From Chitinophaga niabensis (lineage in GTDB: Bacteria > Bacteroidota > Bacteroidia > Chitinophagales > Chitinophagaceae): a DNA stretch of 64,000 nucleotides. Under the pieces are notes generated by a model. The model made no database searches. It saw only the letters and a list, made by a program, of their open reading frames with translations, and was not told the origin of the DNA. Shown here one piece after another: positions 54,450 to 62,559 of this stretch (position 1 is the first letter of the stretch; each line of letters begins with the position of its first letter). The stretch covers positions 5,523,001 to 5,587,000 of the forward strand of contig NZ_CP154260.1 of the NCBI RefSeq assembly GCF_039545795.1, given 5' to 3'. A program made the position numbers and the translations under genes.

Positions 54450-55229
54450 TTACTGATACACCCTCACCCAATCTACAATCATCTGAACGGGTAATTGTGC
54501 GGGATCTACTTTACCAACCCAGTTACCGCCCAGCTGCTGATCTATCAGGACATAAAAAGGCTGATCATAAGGCCACTGTGATGGGTCTACATTTTTAACA
54601 CGCGGATAGCGAAAGGTTTCTTTGCCGTTGACTGTGAACACGAGTTTATCCGGGTACCATTCCAGGCCGAAGGTATTGAAGTCTTTAATGTTCAATGCTG
54701 CAGTTCCGTGATGCGGTGGATTCTCCTTTTGCTTGAGCTCCAATGTATACCAGGAATGTGTGGTTTGATAAATGATACTATCGTAGTTAAGATGTTCCAT
54801 GATGTCTATCTCTCCGTTCCGGGGATACTTTCCGTATTTATCATGCTCCGCAAGCATCCACATGGCAGGCCAGGCTCCCTGGGCACATTCAAGTTTCGCG
54901 CGGATCTCGATCCTGCCGTATTGAAAAGCGAATTTTCCTTTGGTGTAAACCCCTCCTGTCAGGAAAGGACGTGGGTCTTTGAGGGTGTCAGGATTATTGA
55001 TACCCCTCAGGTACAGATGCCCATTCTTTAATGCGAAACAGGCCGGGTCTGATGACATATGACGGCCCCAATCAGCTTTATTGGGCGGGATCTTCGTCCA
55101 TTTGGTGGTATCCAGTTCAGGGCCATTGAACTGATCTTCCCAGATCAGTTTCCAGTTTTGGGGCTTACTGTCTCCCCTACTTTCTGCTAAAAACGGAAGT
55201 ATTAATAAAAAGTAGCGCAGCTTATTCAT
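54450..55229 (-). CDS. Glycoside hydrolase family 16 (beta-glucanase type)
   Basis: 259 aa, short N-terminal hydrophobic segment (LRYFLLILPFLAES). The GH16 active-site motif E-I-D-I-x-E is present in RNGEIDIMEHLNYDS, with upstream WKLIWEDQFNGPELDTTKWTK and the carbohydrate-binding WPAMWMLAEHDKYGKYP; downstream GLEWYPDKLVFTVNGKETFRYP and the ending DWVRVYQ are typical. Likely cleaves beta-1,3/1,4-glucans outside the cytoplasm; the exact substrate cannot be read. Not in a SusCD locus. Divergent to the RNA ligase operon. Confidence 0.92.
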   Translation of the reverse strand: MNKLRYFLLILPFLAESRGDSKPQNWKLIWEDQFNGPELDTTKWTKIPPNKADWGRHMSSDPACFALKNGHLYLRGINNPDTLKDPRPFLTGGVYTKGKFAFQYGRIEIRAKLECAQGAWPAMWMLAEHDKYGKYPRNGEIDIMEHLNYDSIIYQTTHSWYTLELKQKENPPHHGTAALNIKDFNTFGLEWYPDKLVFTVNGKETFRYPRVKNVDPSQWPYDQPFYVLIDQQLGGNWVGKVDPAQLPVQMIVDWVRVYQ

Positions 55230-55255
55230 ACAACAATATAAGTGAATAAATTATT

Positions 55256-55263
55256 TACCTTTG
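55256..55263 (+). promoter_or_regulatory. -7 box (TACCTTTG) for the RNA-repair operon
   Basis: An exact TAnnTTTG match 124 bp before the RNA ligase ATG, so a leader of about 120 nt is predicted. No clear -33 element. Confidence 0.45.
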
Positions 55264-55331
55264 CATCAATTCGCAAAAACTGCAATCCTTTGGGTCATGT
55301 AATCGGATCAACATATTAAAACTGTTTATTG

Positions 55332-55352
55332 CAGCGGCATCTCATGCCGCTG
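55332..55352 (+). promoter_or_regulatory. Perfect 9-bp hairpin in the RNA ligase leader
   Basis: CAGCGGCAT-ctc-ATGCCGCTG, stem 9 bp with a 3-nt loop, 35 bp before the RNA ligase ATG and without a T-run. It sits in the predicted leader and may control translation or mark processing. Confidence 0.6.
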
Positions 55353-55387
55353 TGTGGAAACTTATTGTTGATTAAATAATTATTTAC

Positions 55388-56098
55388 ATGGCTATTTCTC
55401 AAAAATACGGCCGTACATATCATTACCCTTTCTCACCGGGCACAACCAGTGATGACCGGATCCAGCATGATTATTGGGATCATCTTAAAAAGATCCCGCA
55501 GCTGGTGCATACGGAAAAACTAGACGGAGAAAACAATTGTTTGTCCAGGTACGGTGTGTTTGCACGTTCTCATGCAGCGCCTACTGTTTCACCATGGACG
55601 GAAAGTCTCCGGCGGTTCTGGCAAAGTATCAAAAACGACCTGGGCGAAATGGAAGTTTTCCTGGAGAATTTGTACGCCATTCATTCCATCGAATATCGTC
55701 AGCTGCACCATCACTTTTTTGTGTTCGGTATAAGGGAGAATGGCAGATGGCTAAGCTGGGAGGAAACTAAATTCTATGCTGCAATGCTTGAGTTACCGGC
55801 AGTACCTGAGATCAGTGTTTTCAGCCCACCGGCAGAAAAGGGGCTGTTTGAAAAAGAAGTGAAAGCGATCGCGGCAGAACGGGGTAATTTCGATCCTTAT
55901 AACGCAGGAAGCGGGCAGCCTACTATCAGAGAAGGTATTGTTACCCGTAACACAAATGGTTACGCGCAGGAAGACTTTGCGCTGAATGTATTCAAATATG
56001 TAAGAAAAGGACACGTGCAAACAGATGCGCATTGGACGCGCAACTGGAAGCGGGCACGTTTAAATTACGAAGGAGGTGATCATGTGGACCATAAGTAA
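55388..56098 (+). CDS. RNA ligase (nucleotidyltransferase family)
   Basis: 236 aa. ATP-dependent RNA ligase: nucleotidyl-lysine motif KLDGENN in HTEKLDGENN (Lys44), motif IV-like REGIVTR, and motif V-like NVFKYVRKGH. It is compact compared with T4 Rnl2-type enzymes, suggesting a single catalytic domain. It joins RNA ends after adenylylation of the 5' phosphate. The HD-phosphoesterase/kinase encoded by the overlapping next gene would make such ends, so the pair is an RNA end-healing and sealing module. Same-family ligases act on tRNA broken by nucleases. Confidence 0.85.
   Translation: MAISQKYGRTYHYPFSPGTTSDDRIQHDYWDHLKKIPQLVHTEKLDGENNCLSRYGVFARSHAAPTVSPWTESLRRFWQSIKNDLGEMEVFLENLYAIHSIEYRQLHHHFFVFGIRENGRWLSWEETKFYAAMLELPAVPEISVFSPPAEKGLFEKEVKAIAAERGNFDPYNAGSGQPTIREGIVTRNTNGYAQEDFALNVFKYVRKGHVQTDAHWTRNWKRARLNYEGGDHVDHK
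56070..56081 (+). promoter_or_regulatory. Near-perfect Shine-Dalgarno site before HD-Pnk
   Basis: AAGGAGGTGATC, directly before the ATG at 56082 and complementary to the 16S 3' end over 12 nt. Rare in this phylum, where most genes in the window have none. It fixes the start at 56082 rather than the GTG at 56076. Confidence 0.85.
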
Positions 56099-57188
56099 TA
56101 ATAAATCATGGGATTACCTGGAGGAGCAGTTCGATTGGGTACGGGTGATGAAGGAAATCCCGCAGGATAGTATCCATCATGCGGAAGGTAATGTAGATGT
56201 GCATACGCGTATGGTACTGGCAGCGCTGGAAGGTGATGTAGTTTACCAGCATCTCTCCCCACAGGATAAAGAGATCCTCTGGGCATCAGCTTTATTGCAT
56301 GATGTAGAGAAGCGTAGTACAACTGTTACGGAAGAAGATGGCAGGATCACTTCCAAAGGGCATGCACGTAAAGGTGCGCAGACGGCCAGGGTGATCCTCT
56401 ATCGTGATATCCCCACCCCTTTTTCTATCCGGGAACAGATCTTCGGACTCGTTAAACATCATAGTTTGCCGTTGTGGTTACTGGAAAAACGTGATCCGTT
56501 GAAAACAATTATCACAGCTAGCCTGGAAGTGAATACGGAATGGCTGGCGTTACTTGCAAGGGCTGATGTGCTGGGCAGGACCTGTCATGATAAGGCAGAC
56601 TTGCTTTATCGCATAGACTGCTTTGTAGAATTCTGCAAGGAGCATGGCTGCTGGGGTACTCCCCGGTCTTTTGCTTCCGGGCACGCACGCCTGCATTATC
56701 TGCAAAAGGAGGATGCCTATCCGGACTATGTACCTTTTGATCATCCGGAACCCAAAGTGGTACTGATGAGCGGATTACCAGGTGCCGGCAAGGATACCTA
56801 TATCAGAAAGCATTTTTCAGACCTGCCAGTGATCTCACTGGATGATATCAGGCAGAAACAGGGAACGGCAGCGACAGACAAAACCGGGAACGGGCATGCT
56901 ATACAGGCTGCCAAAGAAAAAGCAAAGGAGTATCTGCGTAACAAAAAAAGCTTTGTGTGGAATGCTACGAACATCACCCGTCAGATGCGGAGTCAGTTGA
57001 TCGATCTCTTCCTTACCTATAAAGCGGAAGTACAGATCGTATATGTTGAGGTTTCATATGCGAAGCTACATCCTCAGAATAAAAGCAGGGAAGCGGCGAT
57101 ACCTGCATCAGCTCTGGAAAAGCTGGTACGTAAAATGGAGGTGCCTGCATTATGGGAAGCGCATGAGGTGGTATACCATGTCAGCTAA
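56082..57188 (+). CDS. HD-domain phosphoesterase fused to polynucleotide 5' kinase (HD-Pnk type)
   Basis: 368 aa from the ATG at 56082, overlapping the RNA ligase gene by 17 bp. The N-terminal HD domain has His41 (VHTRMVLAA), His73-Asp74 (LLHDVEKRST) and later HARKGAQTAR and LVKHHSLP. The C-terminal P-loop kinase has GLPGAGKDT at 231-239 and the lid region DIRQKQGTAATDKTGNGH. This order matches Runella slithyformis HD-Pnk (Munir and Shuman), in which the HD part removes 2',3'-cyclic phosphates and the kinase phosphorylates 5' OH ends. With the RNA ligase next door it completes an RNA repair pathway. The very strong Shine-Dalgarno site suggests high translation. Confidence 0.85.
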   Translation: MWTISNNKSWDYLEEQFDWVRVMKEIPQDSIHHAEGNVDVHTRMVLAALEGDVVYQHLSPQDKEILWASALLHDVEKRSTTVTEEDGRITSKGHARKGAQTARVILYRDIPTPFSIREQIFGLVKHHSLPLWLLEKRDPLKTIITASLEVNTEWLALLARADVLGRTCHDKADLLYRIDCFVEFCKEHGCWGTPRSFASGHARLHYLQKEDAYPDYVPFDHPEPKVVLMSGLPGAGKDTYIRKHFSDLPVISLDDIRQKQGTAATDKTGNGHAIQAAKEKAKEYLRNKKSFVWNATNITRQMRSQLIDLFLTYKAEVQIVYVEVSYAKLHPQNKSREAAIPASALEKLVRKMEVPALWEAHEVVYHVS

Positions 57189-57220
57189 ACAGATATAAAC
57201 ATGTGAGATCAGTTATCATT

Positions 57221-57250
57221 GCCCCGTGGAGTTCATTCACGGGGCTTTTT
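57221..57250 (+). terminator. Terminator of the RNA-repair operon
   Basis: GCCCCGTG / CACGGGGC stem with a 9-nt loop then five T residues, 33 bp past the HD-Pnk stop. Confidence 0.9.
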
Positions 57251-57252
57251 CA

Positions 57253-59274
57253 TCAAAGCAACAATGCCTTCACCTGCTCCTTAATATATCCATTCTCCAG
57301 GTAGGCATATAAGTTTTTACCGGGGCAGGTGGTTTGTTTGGAATGGTCCCTGTGTGAAGCGATGGTTTCATAAGGGATCTGGTATTTTTTGCTCACGTAA
57401 GCGATCAGGCGAACCAGGGCATCCAGCTGTGCAGGCGGCACCTCCTGTTCCTGAAAGTTCCCAATGCAGCAGATCAGCAAATGCCCGGAAGGATCATACT
57501 CCGTGGCCGTTTCACCGGCAGTGGATACATTCCTTCCTTCATAGATTGTTCCATCCAGTGCTATCAGAAAATGATAGGGAATATCACTCCAGTTCCTGTC
57601 TTTTCCCATGCCCCAGATCTGTACATTCCTGAGATGTTTTGCGGCATCATCATTTATGTTAGCACGGGAGCCTTCGTGGTGGATGGTGATCTTTACGGGT
57701 TTATGTGGCTTGTAGGCTTTTGCTTCCACAGCATTCCAGCCGGAGCGGGGAACGATACCTGCAGTGGTAAGCTGTACCGGTAATTCTTTGCGTAAACTTT
57801 CATTGCCGGTACGATCTACTGCAGTGACAGCAACATGGCTCAGGCTCCTTCCGTTTTCCTTCAATTTCAATATTGCAAAACGATCATGGCGATTGAAGAT
57901 CTGGTAATTCCACTGGTTGCCATGCTGGTAATATACTACCCACCTGAAAACATCTGCTGCATTGGTGTGCGACCAGGTGATCCGGATCAAACTGTCTGCT
58001 TCCACTGCGGTTTGCACATCGGGCAAAATGGGTGGGGTTTTATCCAGCCAGGGACTGGCAGGTACCAGTGCATCCTGTTTATAAGGGCCGGTGATCAATG
58101 CTTTGGCCATATTCGGACTGCGGGTAATAGAAGAGATGTGCCAATGTACCACGCCGGGGCTTTGTGGTAACATACCCCGCGATATCATGATCTTGTTCAG
58201 GGTTTCATCTGTGTTCCTGGCACTGGTATCTGTTCCTAAACTGATGCCGGGCCAAAGATGGCGGTGTAAGGTGTTTTCTTGTTCCCACCAGCCTAATAAT
58301 ACTGGATAGCTGTAGGCAGACCTGATCGTCCAGTATAATTGCGGGGAGAAGTAATCTATCCATCCTTTATTCAACCATAGTTTTGCATCAGCATATAATT
58401 CTGCGTACTGATCAAAACCTGTGGGAATGGGCACAGGATGACCGGGACGGTACATGCCAAAGGGACTGAGGCCGAATTTCACATAAGGTTTTACCGCTTT
58501 AATTTCTTTGTATAAACGTTCTATGAAAACGTTCACGGCTTCTCTGCGCCAATCGCCACGGGAGAGGGTTCCGCCTTTTTGTTGATATTCTTTCCAGCTG
58601 GTGCTGTCGGGGAAGTCTGCATTGCCGTTGTAAGAAGGATATGGGTAGAAGTAATCATCAAAGTGCACGCCGTCTATATCATATCTTTTTACGAGGTCCA
58701 TTACTACAGCTACGCCATGATCCTGTGTTCCTTTCTGTGCAGGATCCATCCACCAATAACCTTCTTTTAGTTTCATCACCAGGTTAGGCATTTTCTTTAC
58801 TACGGAACTTTCTGTAACCGGGCCTCCTGTTATGTGATGTGCGCGGTATGGATTCAGCCATACATGTAATTCAAGACCTCGGTCATGGGCTGCAGTGATC
58901 CAGAAATCCAGCGGGTCGTAGAAAGGTTCGGGAGCTTTTCCCTGCGTACCGGTGAGATAATAGGACCAGGGCTCCAGGTCGCTTTTGTATAAAGCATCTG
59001 CCTGCGGGCGTACCTGAAAAACAATGGCATTGAAATGAAGATCTTTCAGGGAATCTATCAGGCGGATGGCTTCAGCCTGCTGTTCTGCAATACTGAGACC
59101 GGGTTTGCTAGGCCAGTTGATATTTGCTACGGTGGCTACCCAGGCAGCTCTGAATTCAGCGGAGGCTTTCAGCGCAGGAGCTGGGTCCAGCTGTTTGGTA
59201 ACTGGTTTTGTTGAGGAACAGGAACAGAGGATGATACCACAAAGGGCAGCTATCAGTGATGATTTATTGAACAT
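57253..59274 (-). CDS. Lipoprotein fusing DigH-like glycosyl hydrolase (GHL10) and peptidoglycan amidase
   Basis: 673 aa, signal peptide ending in the lipobox CSC (ALCGIILCSCSS), so membrane anchored. Residues about 35-385 are a glycoside-hydrolase-like GHL10 domain as in E. coli DigH (YddW): FRAAWVATVANINWPSKPG, LHFNAIVFQVRPQADALY, LELHVWLNPYRAHH, RYDIDGVHFDDYFYPYPSYNG, KPYVKFGLSPFGMYRPG. Residues about 430-510 are a fibronectin-like linker (VEADSLIRITWSHTNAADVFRWVVYY). Residues about 530-673 are an Amidase_2/PGRP domain: KITIHHEGSRAN, IPYHFLIALDGTIYEGRN, SHRDHSKQTTCPGKNL, with zinc His/Cys candidates. DigH cuts glycans stripped of stem peptides; the amidase makes such glycans, so the two parts could act in sequence on septal peptidoglycan. 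Confidence 0.88.
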   Translation of the reverse strand: MFNKSSLIAALCGIILCSCSSTKPVTKQLDPAPALKASAEFRAAWVATVANINWPSKPGLSIAEQQAEAIRLIDSLKDLHFNAIVFQVRPQADALYKSDLEPWSYYLTGTQGKAPEPFYDPLDFWITAAHDRGLELHVWLNPYRAHHITGGPVTESSVVKKMPNLVMKLKEGYWWMDPAQKGTQDHGVAVVMDLVKRYDIDGVHFDDYFYPYPSYNGNADFPDSTSWKEYQQKGGTLSRGDWRREAVNVFIERLYKEIKAVKPYVKFGLSPFGMYRPGHPVPIPTGFDQYAELYADAKLWLNKGWIDYFSPQLYWTIRSAYSYPVLLGWWEQENTLHRHLWPGISLGTDTSARNTDETLNKIMISRGMLPQSPGVVHWHISSITRSPNMAKALITGPYKQDALVPASPWLDKTPPILPDVQTAVEADSLIRITWSHTNAADVFRWVVYYQHGNQWNYQIFNRHDRFAILKLKENGRSLSHVAVTAVDRTGNESLRKELPVQLTTAGIVPRSGWNAVEAKAYKPHKPVKITIHHEGSRANINDDAAKHLRNVQIWGMGKDRNWSDIPYHFLIALDGTIYEGRNVSTAGETATEYDPSGHLLICCIGNFQEQEVPPAQLDALVRLIAYVSKKYQIPYETIASHRDHSKQTTCPGKNLYAYLENGYIKEQVKALLL

Positions 59275-59326
59275 ATCATTTATTAATTGCTGCCTGAATT
59301 TACACTATAAAGGAAACTTTTCCCAA

Positions 59327-60673
59327 CTAGTTATGGTGTTGCGGCCCCCTGATACGTACTGCAGGTGAAAAAATCACAACAAAGGCTGTTCCCTTACCCA
59401 GCTCAGAATGTACTTCTAATTGTATATCATGATAATCCGCAATTGTTTTTACAATGGAAAGCCCCAATCCATATCCCTCATTCTCCGTTCTGACCACTTT
59501 CTTAAAGCGGTTGAAGATAGTGCCGATCTCCTGGGGAGGTATGCCTATTCCCGTATCCCTGATGATCACTTTATAAACATCACCTGTTGTTAATTGCTCT
59601 GTGATAGTGATCTGCCCTTCCGGCCTGTTATACCTGATCGCATTATTCAGCAGATTATAGAAGAGTTGAAAGATCAGATCATGGTTCAGTCCCTGCAATT
59701 CTATATTTTCTGAAAGCTGGCTGCTGAAAGAAAGCTGTTTATCTTCCAAACGATGCCCCAGCTCCTCCATAATTTCTGTTATGATGGTGTGAATAGAGAA
59801 AACATCCGATTTTGCAAATTGATCATTCTCTATCCGTGAAATAAACAACAGGGAGTTAACGATCTTTTTAAGCCGGTTCAGGGTTTTCATCATACCAGCG
59901 ATCTTATGATGTAATTCTTCATCCATCCCGGGCTCCATCATCAGGTTCTCCATTTTATTCTGAAGGATACTGATCGGGGTCATCAACTCATGAGATGCAT
60001 TGGACGTGAATTCCCTTTCCTTTTCAAAAGCATCCTTGACCCGGCCGGTCAGTTCGATAAGAGAATCGTCCAGGTATTTAAAATCGGAAGTGGATGTTTG
60101 AATAGGTGGAATATCTTCTTTAAAGGGAAACTTCCTGTCTACCAGCTTTGTTTTAATGATCACTCCCAGCGGACGGAGGATCAAACGGGTAAATACAAGG
60201 TCTATTAATATGGTGACGATGATCAATCCGGCCAGCACATACAACGCCACTTTTTGCAGTGGGCGATTATACTGCCCGATGCTGGCGGTGGTTTTTCCAA
60301 TTTCAAGTATGTACCTGCTGCTGTCATACAAGAAAACGTGGCTTAGTACCCGGTAAGTAAGTGTATCTTCTTCTACCACACGGCGAACAGTGGCTATCGT
60401 ATCAGGCAGAATGATCTTACCTGCGGGCTCCAGGGAAATGTATTCTTCCTTCAGCATCGTATAACTTCCATAGTTCTCTTCTCCCTGGAAATAAGCTTCC
60501 ACACCATTTTTCCTGATAACGTTCAGCACTTTTTTCTTTTGTTCTTTCAGGTAATAGTCGTTGTATTGATAAGCAATGCGGTCTACCAGAAAAGGTAACA
60601 GCATAACAAACAGTAAAACGATCGCCGTTTTTGAAAGTGTGATGAATAACGTTAGTTTGGTAAATAGCTTCAC
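59327..60673 (-). CDS. Sensor histidine kinase
   Basis: 448 aa. Two transmembrane helices (TLFITLSKTAIVLLFVMLLPFLV and YVLAGLIIVTILIDLVFTRLIL) enclose a periplasmic sensor of about 130 residues. H-box FTSNASHELMTPISILQNKMENL, then N-box LFYNLLNNAIRYNRPEGQITI, G1 RDTGIGIPPQEIGTIFNRF and G2 GYGLGLSIVKTIAD. All kinase motifs are intact. Its ATG overlaps the stop of the response regulator gene by 4 bp, so the two are coupled. It is the last gene of a five-gene operon with three secreted proteins, which may be the sensed or regulated components. Confidence 0.93.
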   Translation of the reverse strand: MKLFTKLTLFITLSKTAIVLLFVMLLPFLVDRIAYQYNDYYLKEQKKKVLNVIRKNGVEAYFQGEENYGSYTMLKEEYISLEPAGKIILPDTIATVRRVVEEDTLTYRVLSHVFLYDSSRYILEIGKTTASIGQYNRPLQKVALYVLAGLIIVTILIDLVFTRLILRPLGVIIKTKLVDRKFPFKEDIPPIQTSTSDFKYLDDSLIELTGRVKDAFEKEREFTSNASHELMTPISILQNKMENLMMEPGMDEELHHKIAGMMKTLNRLKKIVNSLLFISRIENDQFAKSDVFSIHTIITEIMEELGHRLEDKQLSFSSQLSENIELQGLNHDLIFQLFYNLLNNAIRYNRPEGQITITEQLTTGDVYKVIIRDTGIGIPPQEIGTIFNRFKKVVRTENEGYGLGLSIVKTIADYHDIQLEVHSELGKGTAFVVIFSPAVRIRGPQHHN

Positions 60674-61347
60674 CCGTCCGTTTTTATTTTATAACCTACG
60701 CTCCTGATCGTCTGGAGCCATTCTACGGAAGAATAGGCAGATAATTTCTTCCGGATGTTTTTGATATGTACATCGATGTAATTAGAGTCATAATCATCAT
60801 CCGAAAAATTACCCCAGATGTGTTCGCTCAGCTGCATCCTGGTAAGCGGCCTGTTCTTATGTAATAACAGGTAACTCAGCAGGTCAAACTCTTTCCGGGA
60901 TAATTCAACTTCTTCTTTTTCGAAAGCTACTGTCCTTTTATTAAGATCTACTTTGAAGTCCCCTATGGCTACAGTGGCATCGTTGAATCCAAATTTCCTT
61001 CTTGCAATAGCCTGCATCCTGGATTGCAATTCCAGAAGGGAGAACGGCTTAGGGAGATAATCATCTGCTCCAAGGTCCAGCCCTTTGATCCTGTCTTCCA
61101 AATGCCCCCTGGCGGTCAGTATGATGTAAGAGGCATCCGGGCAATTCTTTTTTGCTTCCTGCAACAGGTGCAAGCCGTCTTTATCAGGCAATCCCAGGTC
61201 CAGCAGGATAAAGTCATACTGGTTCTCTTCCATTTTTTCTAGTCCCTGTTTTGCCGTATAAGCAAGGTCGCACAGGTAGGCTTTTTTCAGGAAGCTCTCC
61301 ATTTCAGCAGCCATGGACCTTTCATCTTCTACGATCAATACTTTCAT
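60670..61347 (-). CDS. OmpR/PhoB-type response regulator
   Basis: 225 aa from the ATG at 61347 (KVLIVEDERSMAAEMESFLKKA); the longer frame to 61404 overlaps the preceding gene. Receiver Asp in DFILLDLGLPDKDGLHLL with conserved Lys in GADDYLPKPFSLLEL; the C-terminal winged helix (SRKEFDLLSYLLLHKNRPLTRMQLSEHIWGNFSDDDYDSNYIDVHIKNIRKKLSAYSSVEWLQTIRSVGYKIK) has the typical DNA-binding pattern. Coupled to the sensor kinase. Confidence 0.95.
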   Translation of the reverse strand: MKVLIVEDERSMAAEMESFLKKAYLCDLAYTAKQGLEKMEENQYDFILLDLGLPDKDGLHLLQEAKKNCPDASYIILTARGHLEDRIKGLDLGADDYLPKPFSLLELQSRMQAIARRKFGFNDATVAIGDFKVDLNKRTVAFEKEEVELSRKEFDLLSYLLLHKNRPLTRMQLSEHIWGNFSDDDYDSNYIDVHIKNIRKKLSAYSSVEWLQTIRSVGYKIKTDG

Positions 61348-61351
61348 ATTA

Positions 61352-62200
61352 TCAGAACTGGTAGTAGATACTAAAATTAAGAAATGAATTGGATGTTCCT
61401 GCACCGGATGCGGCCTTTTTACCCAGTATGGAAAGCTGGTAAGCCACTTCTATCATATAGTGGGCCCTATTGTAAGCCAGCGGAACTCTCAGGTTATAGG
61501 ACAGGAGATCGAAACTCGTAGTAGTTGTGGTAGTGGAAGCGGGTTCCGGATCATTCCCCAGTGGCGGCAATAGTATGCCCAGCAAGCTATCCCTCAGATT
61601 CTTGGCTGTGATATACGTTTCATAAAACCGTTGCGTACCTCCTGTTACTTCTATTGATGGTGTTAGGGTGACCAGGTCTTTCCCTTTGAAAATGGAACCC
61701 AGGCTAATGAGTTTTTCCGTGCTTAGCGTAACAAATACATCCTGTTGCTGACCAAAGGCATAATCTACATTCACGCCTGTGGTCATCCAATATGCATAAT
61801 TCAGGGAGGCGCTTATGTTATCAGGATTGGCTGCCTGTAAAAAAGGGGAATTATCAGGAAAGAAGGTATGGCTGTAACCCAGATCTGCCGTCCATTTTTT
61901 GCCCATGTTAAAGGCTATGCCTGCCCCCGCACTGCCGGCAGAAACAATAGAACCGGAATCGTTCAGTAATTTATAGCCTGTTCCGGAGAAGTAGATGCCG
62001 CTGCGTAATTTCAAGGTAGCGCTGGCAGCAACATAAGGCATTTTTTCTTCTGCCTTTTGTCCGTAATAATTAGCGTTATTAGCATACATGGCGCCCAGGG
62101 TGAGCGTTGTTCTTTTATCATTATCCTGCGTGCTGTCCGTTTGTGCGAACGCAGGCAGGCTGCATAACCATGTGATGGATAAGAGCAATACATATCTCAT
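61352..62200 (-). CDS. Outer-membrane beta-barrel-like protein
   Basis: 282 aa, signal peptide MRYVLLLSITWLCSLPAFAQ. The mature protein alternates short beta-strands and ends with the aromatic outer-membrane signature SIYYQF. Strand-like pieces: RTTLTLGAMYANNANYYGQ, YVAASATLKLRSGIYFSGTGYKLL, AGAGIAFNMGKKWTADLGYSHTFF, SASLNYAYWMTTGVNVDYAFGQQQDVFVTLSTEKL, VPLAYNRAHYMIEVAYQLSIL. No named family. 4 bp before the response regulator start, so co-transcribed with it. Could report outer-membrane status to the kinase or be a target of its regulation. Confidence 0.75.
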   Translation of the reverse strand: MRYVLLLSITWLCSLPAFAQTDSTQDNDKRTTLTLGAMYANNANYYGQKAEEKMPYVAASATLKLRSGIYFSGTGYKLLNDSGSIVSAGSAGAGIAFNMGKKWTADLGYSHTFFPDNSPFLQAANPDNISASLNYAYWMTTGVNVDYAFGQQQDVFVTLSTEKLISLGSIFKGKDLVTLTPSIEVTGGTQRFYETYITAKNLRDSLLGILLPPLGNDPEPASTTTTTTSFDLLSYNLRVPLAYNRAHYMIEVAYQLSILGKKAASGAGTSNSFLNFSIYYQF

Positions 62201-62210
62201 ATCGAAGCTT

Positions 62211-62498
62211 TTAAATTACCTTCCGGATGATCTTCGGTTTGATGATCCTGATCGGTTGAATGGGTACCGGCGCAGGAACAGCAATAGGTTTCATTTTCCG
62301 GCGCGACTTTGGTACTTCTTTAATCAGATCAAGCTTTTTTACATCCGGAAGCTCTTCAAGGGGTTTCTTTACGTCCGGCGGCTCTGTAACAGGTTTTTTC
62401 ACTGCAGGTACTGTATCTGTAGGTACGTGCTCTCTTGCAAGGCCAGCCAGTGGCTTTACCAGAACCAATGTAAAGAATATTGCGAGTAGTTTCAGCAT
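62211..62498 (-). CDS. Small Pro/Lys-rich exported protein (95 aa)
   Basis: 95 aa from the ATG at 62498 (the longer frame to 62537 runs through the strong hairpin and is rejected). Signal peptide MLKLLAIFFTLVLVKPLAGLA; the mature part is Pro/Lys-rich with a repeated PPDVKKPLEELPDVKK unit and a C-terminus KPIAVPAPVPIQPIRIIKPKIIRKVI. It is basic and probably unstructured or wall-spanning. Next gene is 10 bp away in the same operon. No family. Confidence 0.6.
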   Translation of the reverse strand: MLKLLAIFFTLVLVKPLAGLAREHVPTDTVPAVKKPVTEPPDVKKPLEELPDVKKLDLIKEVPKSRRKMKPIAVPAPVPIQPIRIIKPKIIRKVI

Positions 62499-62510
62499 TG
62501 TTATAATGGT

Positions 62511-62546
62511 AACCGATCTTTGTGCTTTCCAGCACAAAAATCGGTT
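62511..62546 (-). other. Strong hairpin between cistrons of the two-component operon
   Basis: AACCGAT-x-TTTGTGCT / AGCACAAA-x-ATCGGTT, 7 + 8 bp with one mismatch and a 4-nt loop. It lies between the 149-aa gene (stop 62560) and the start of the 95-aa gene at 62498. No T-run, so more likely a processing or stability element that sets different levels for the first gene and the rest. Confidence 0.8.
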
Positions 62547-62559
62547 ATTCCTATTAAAA

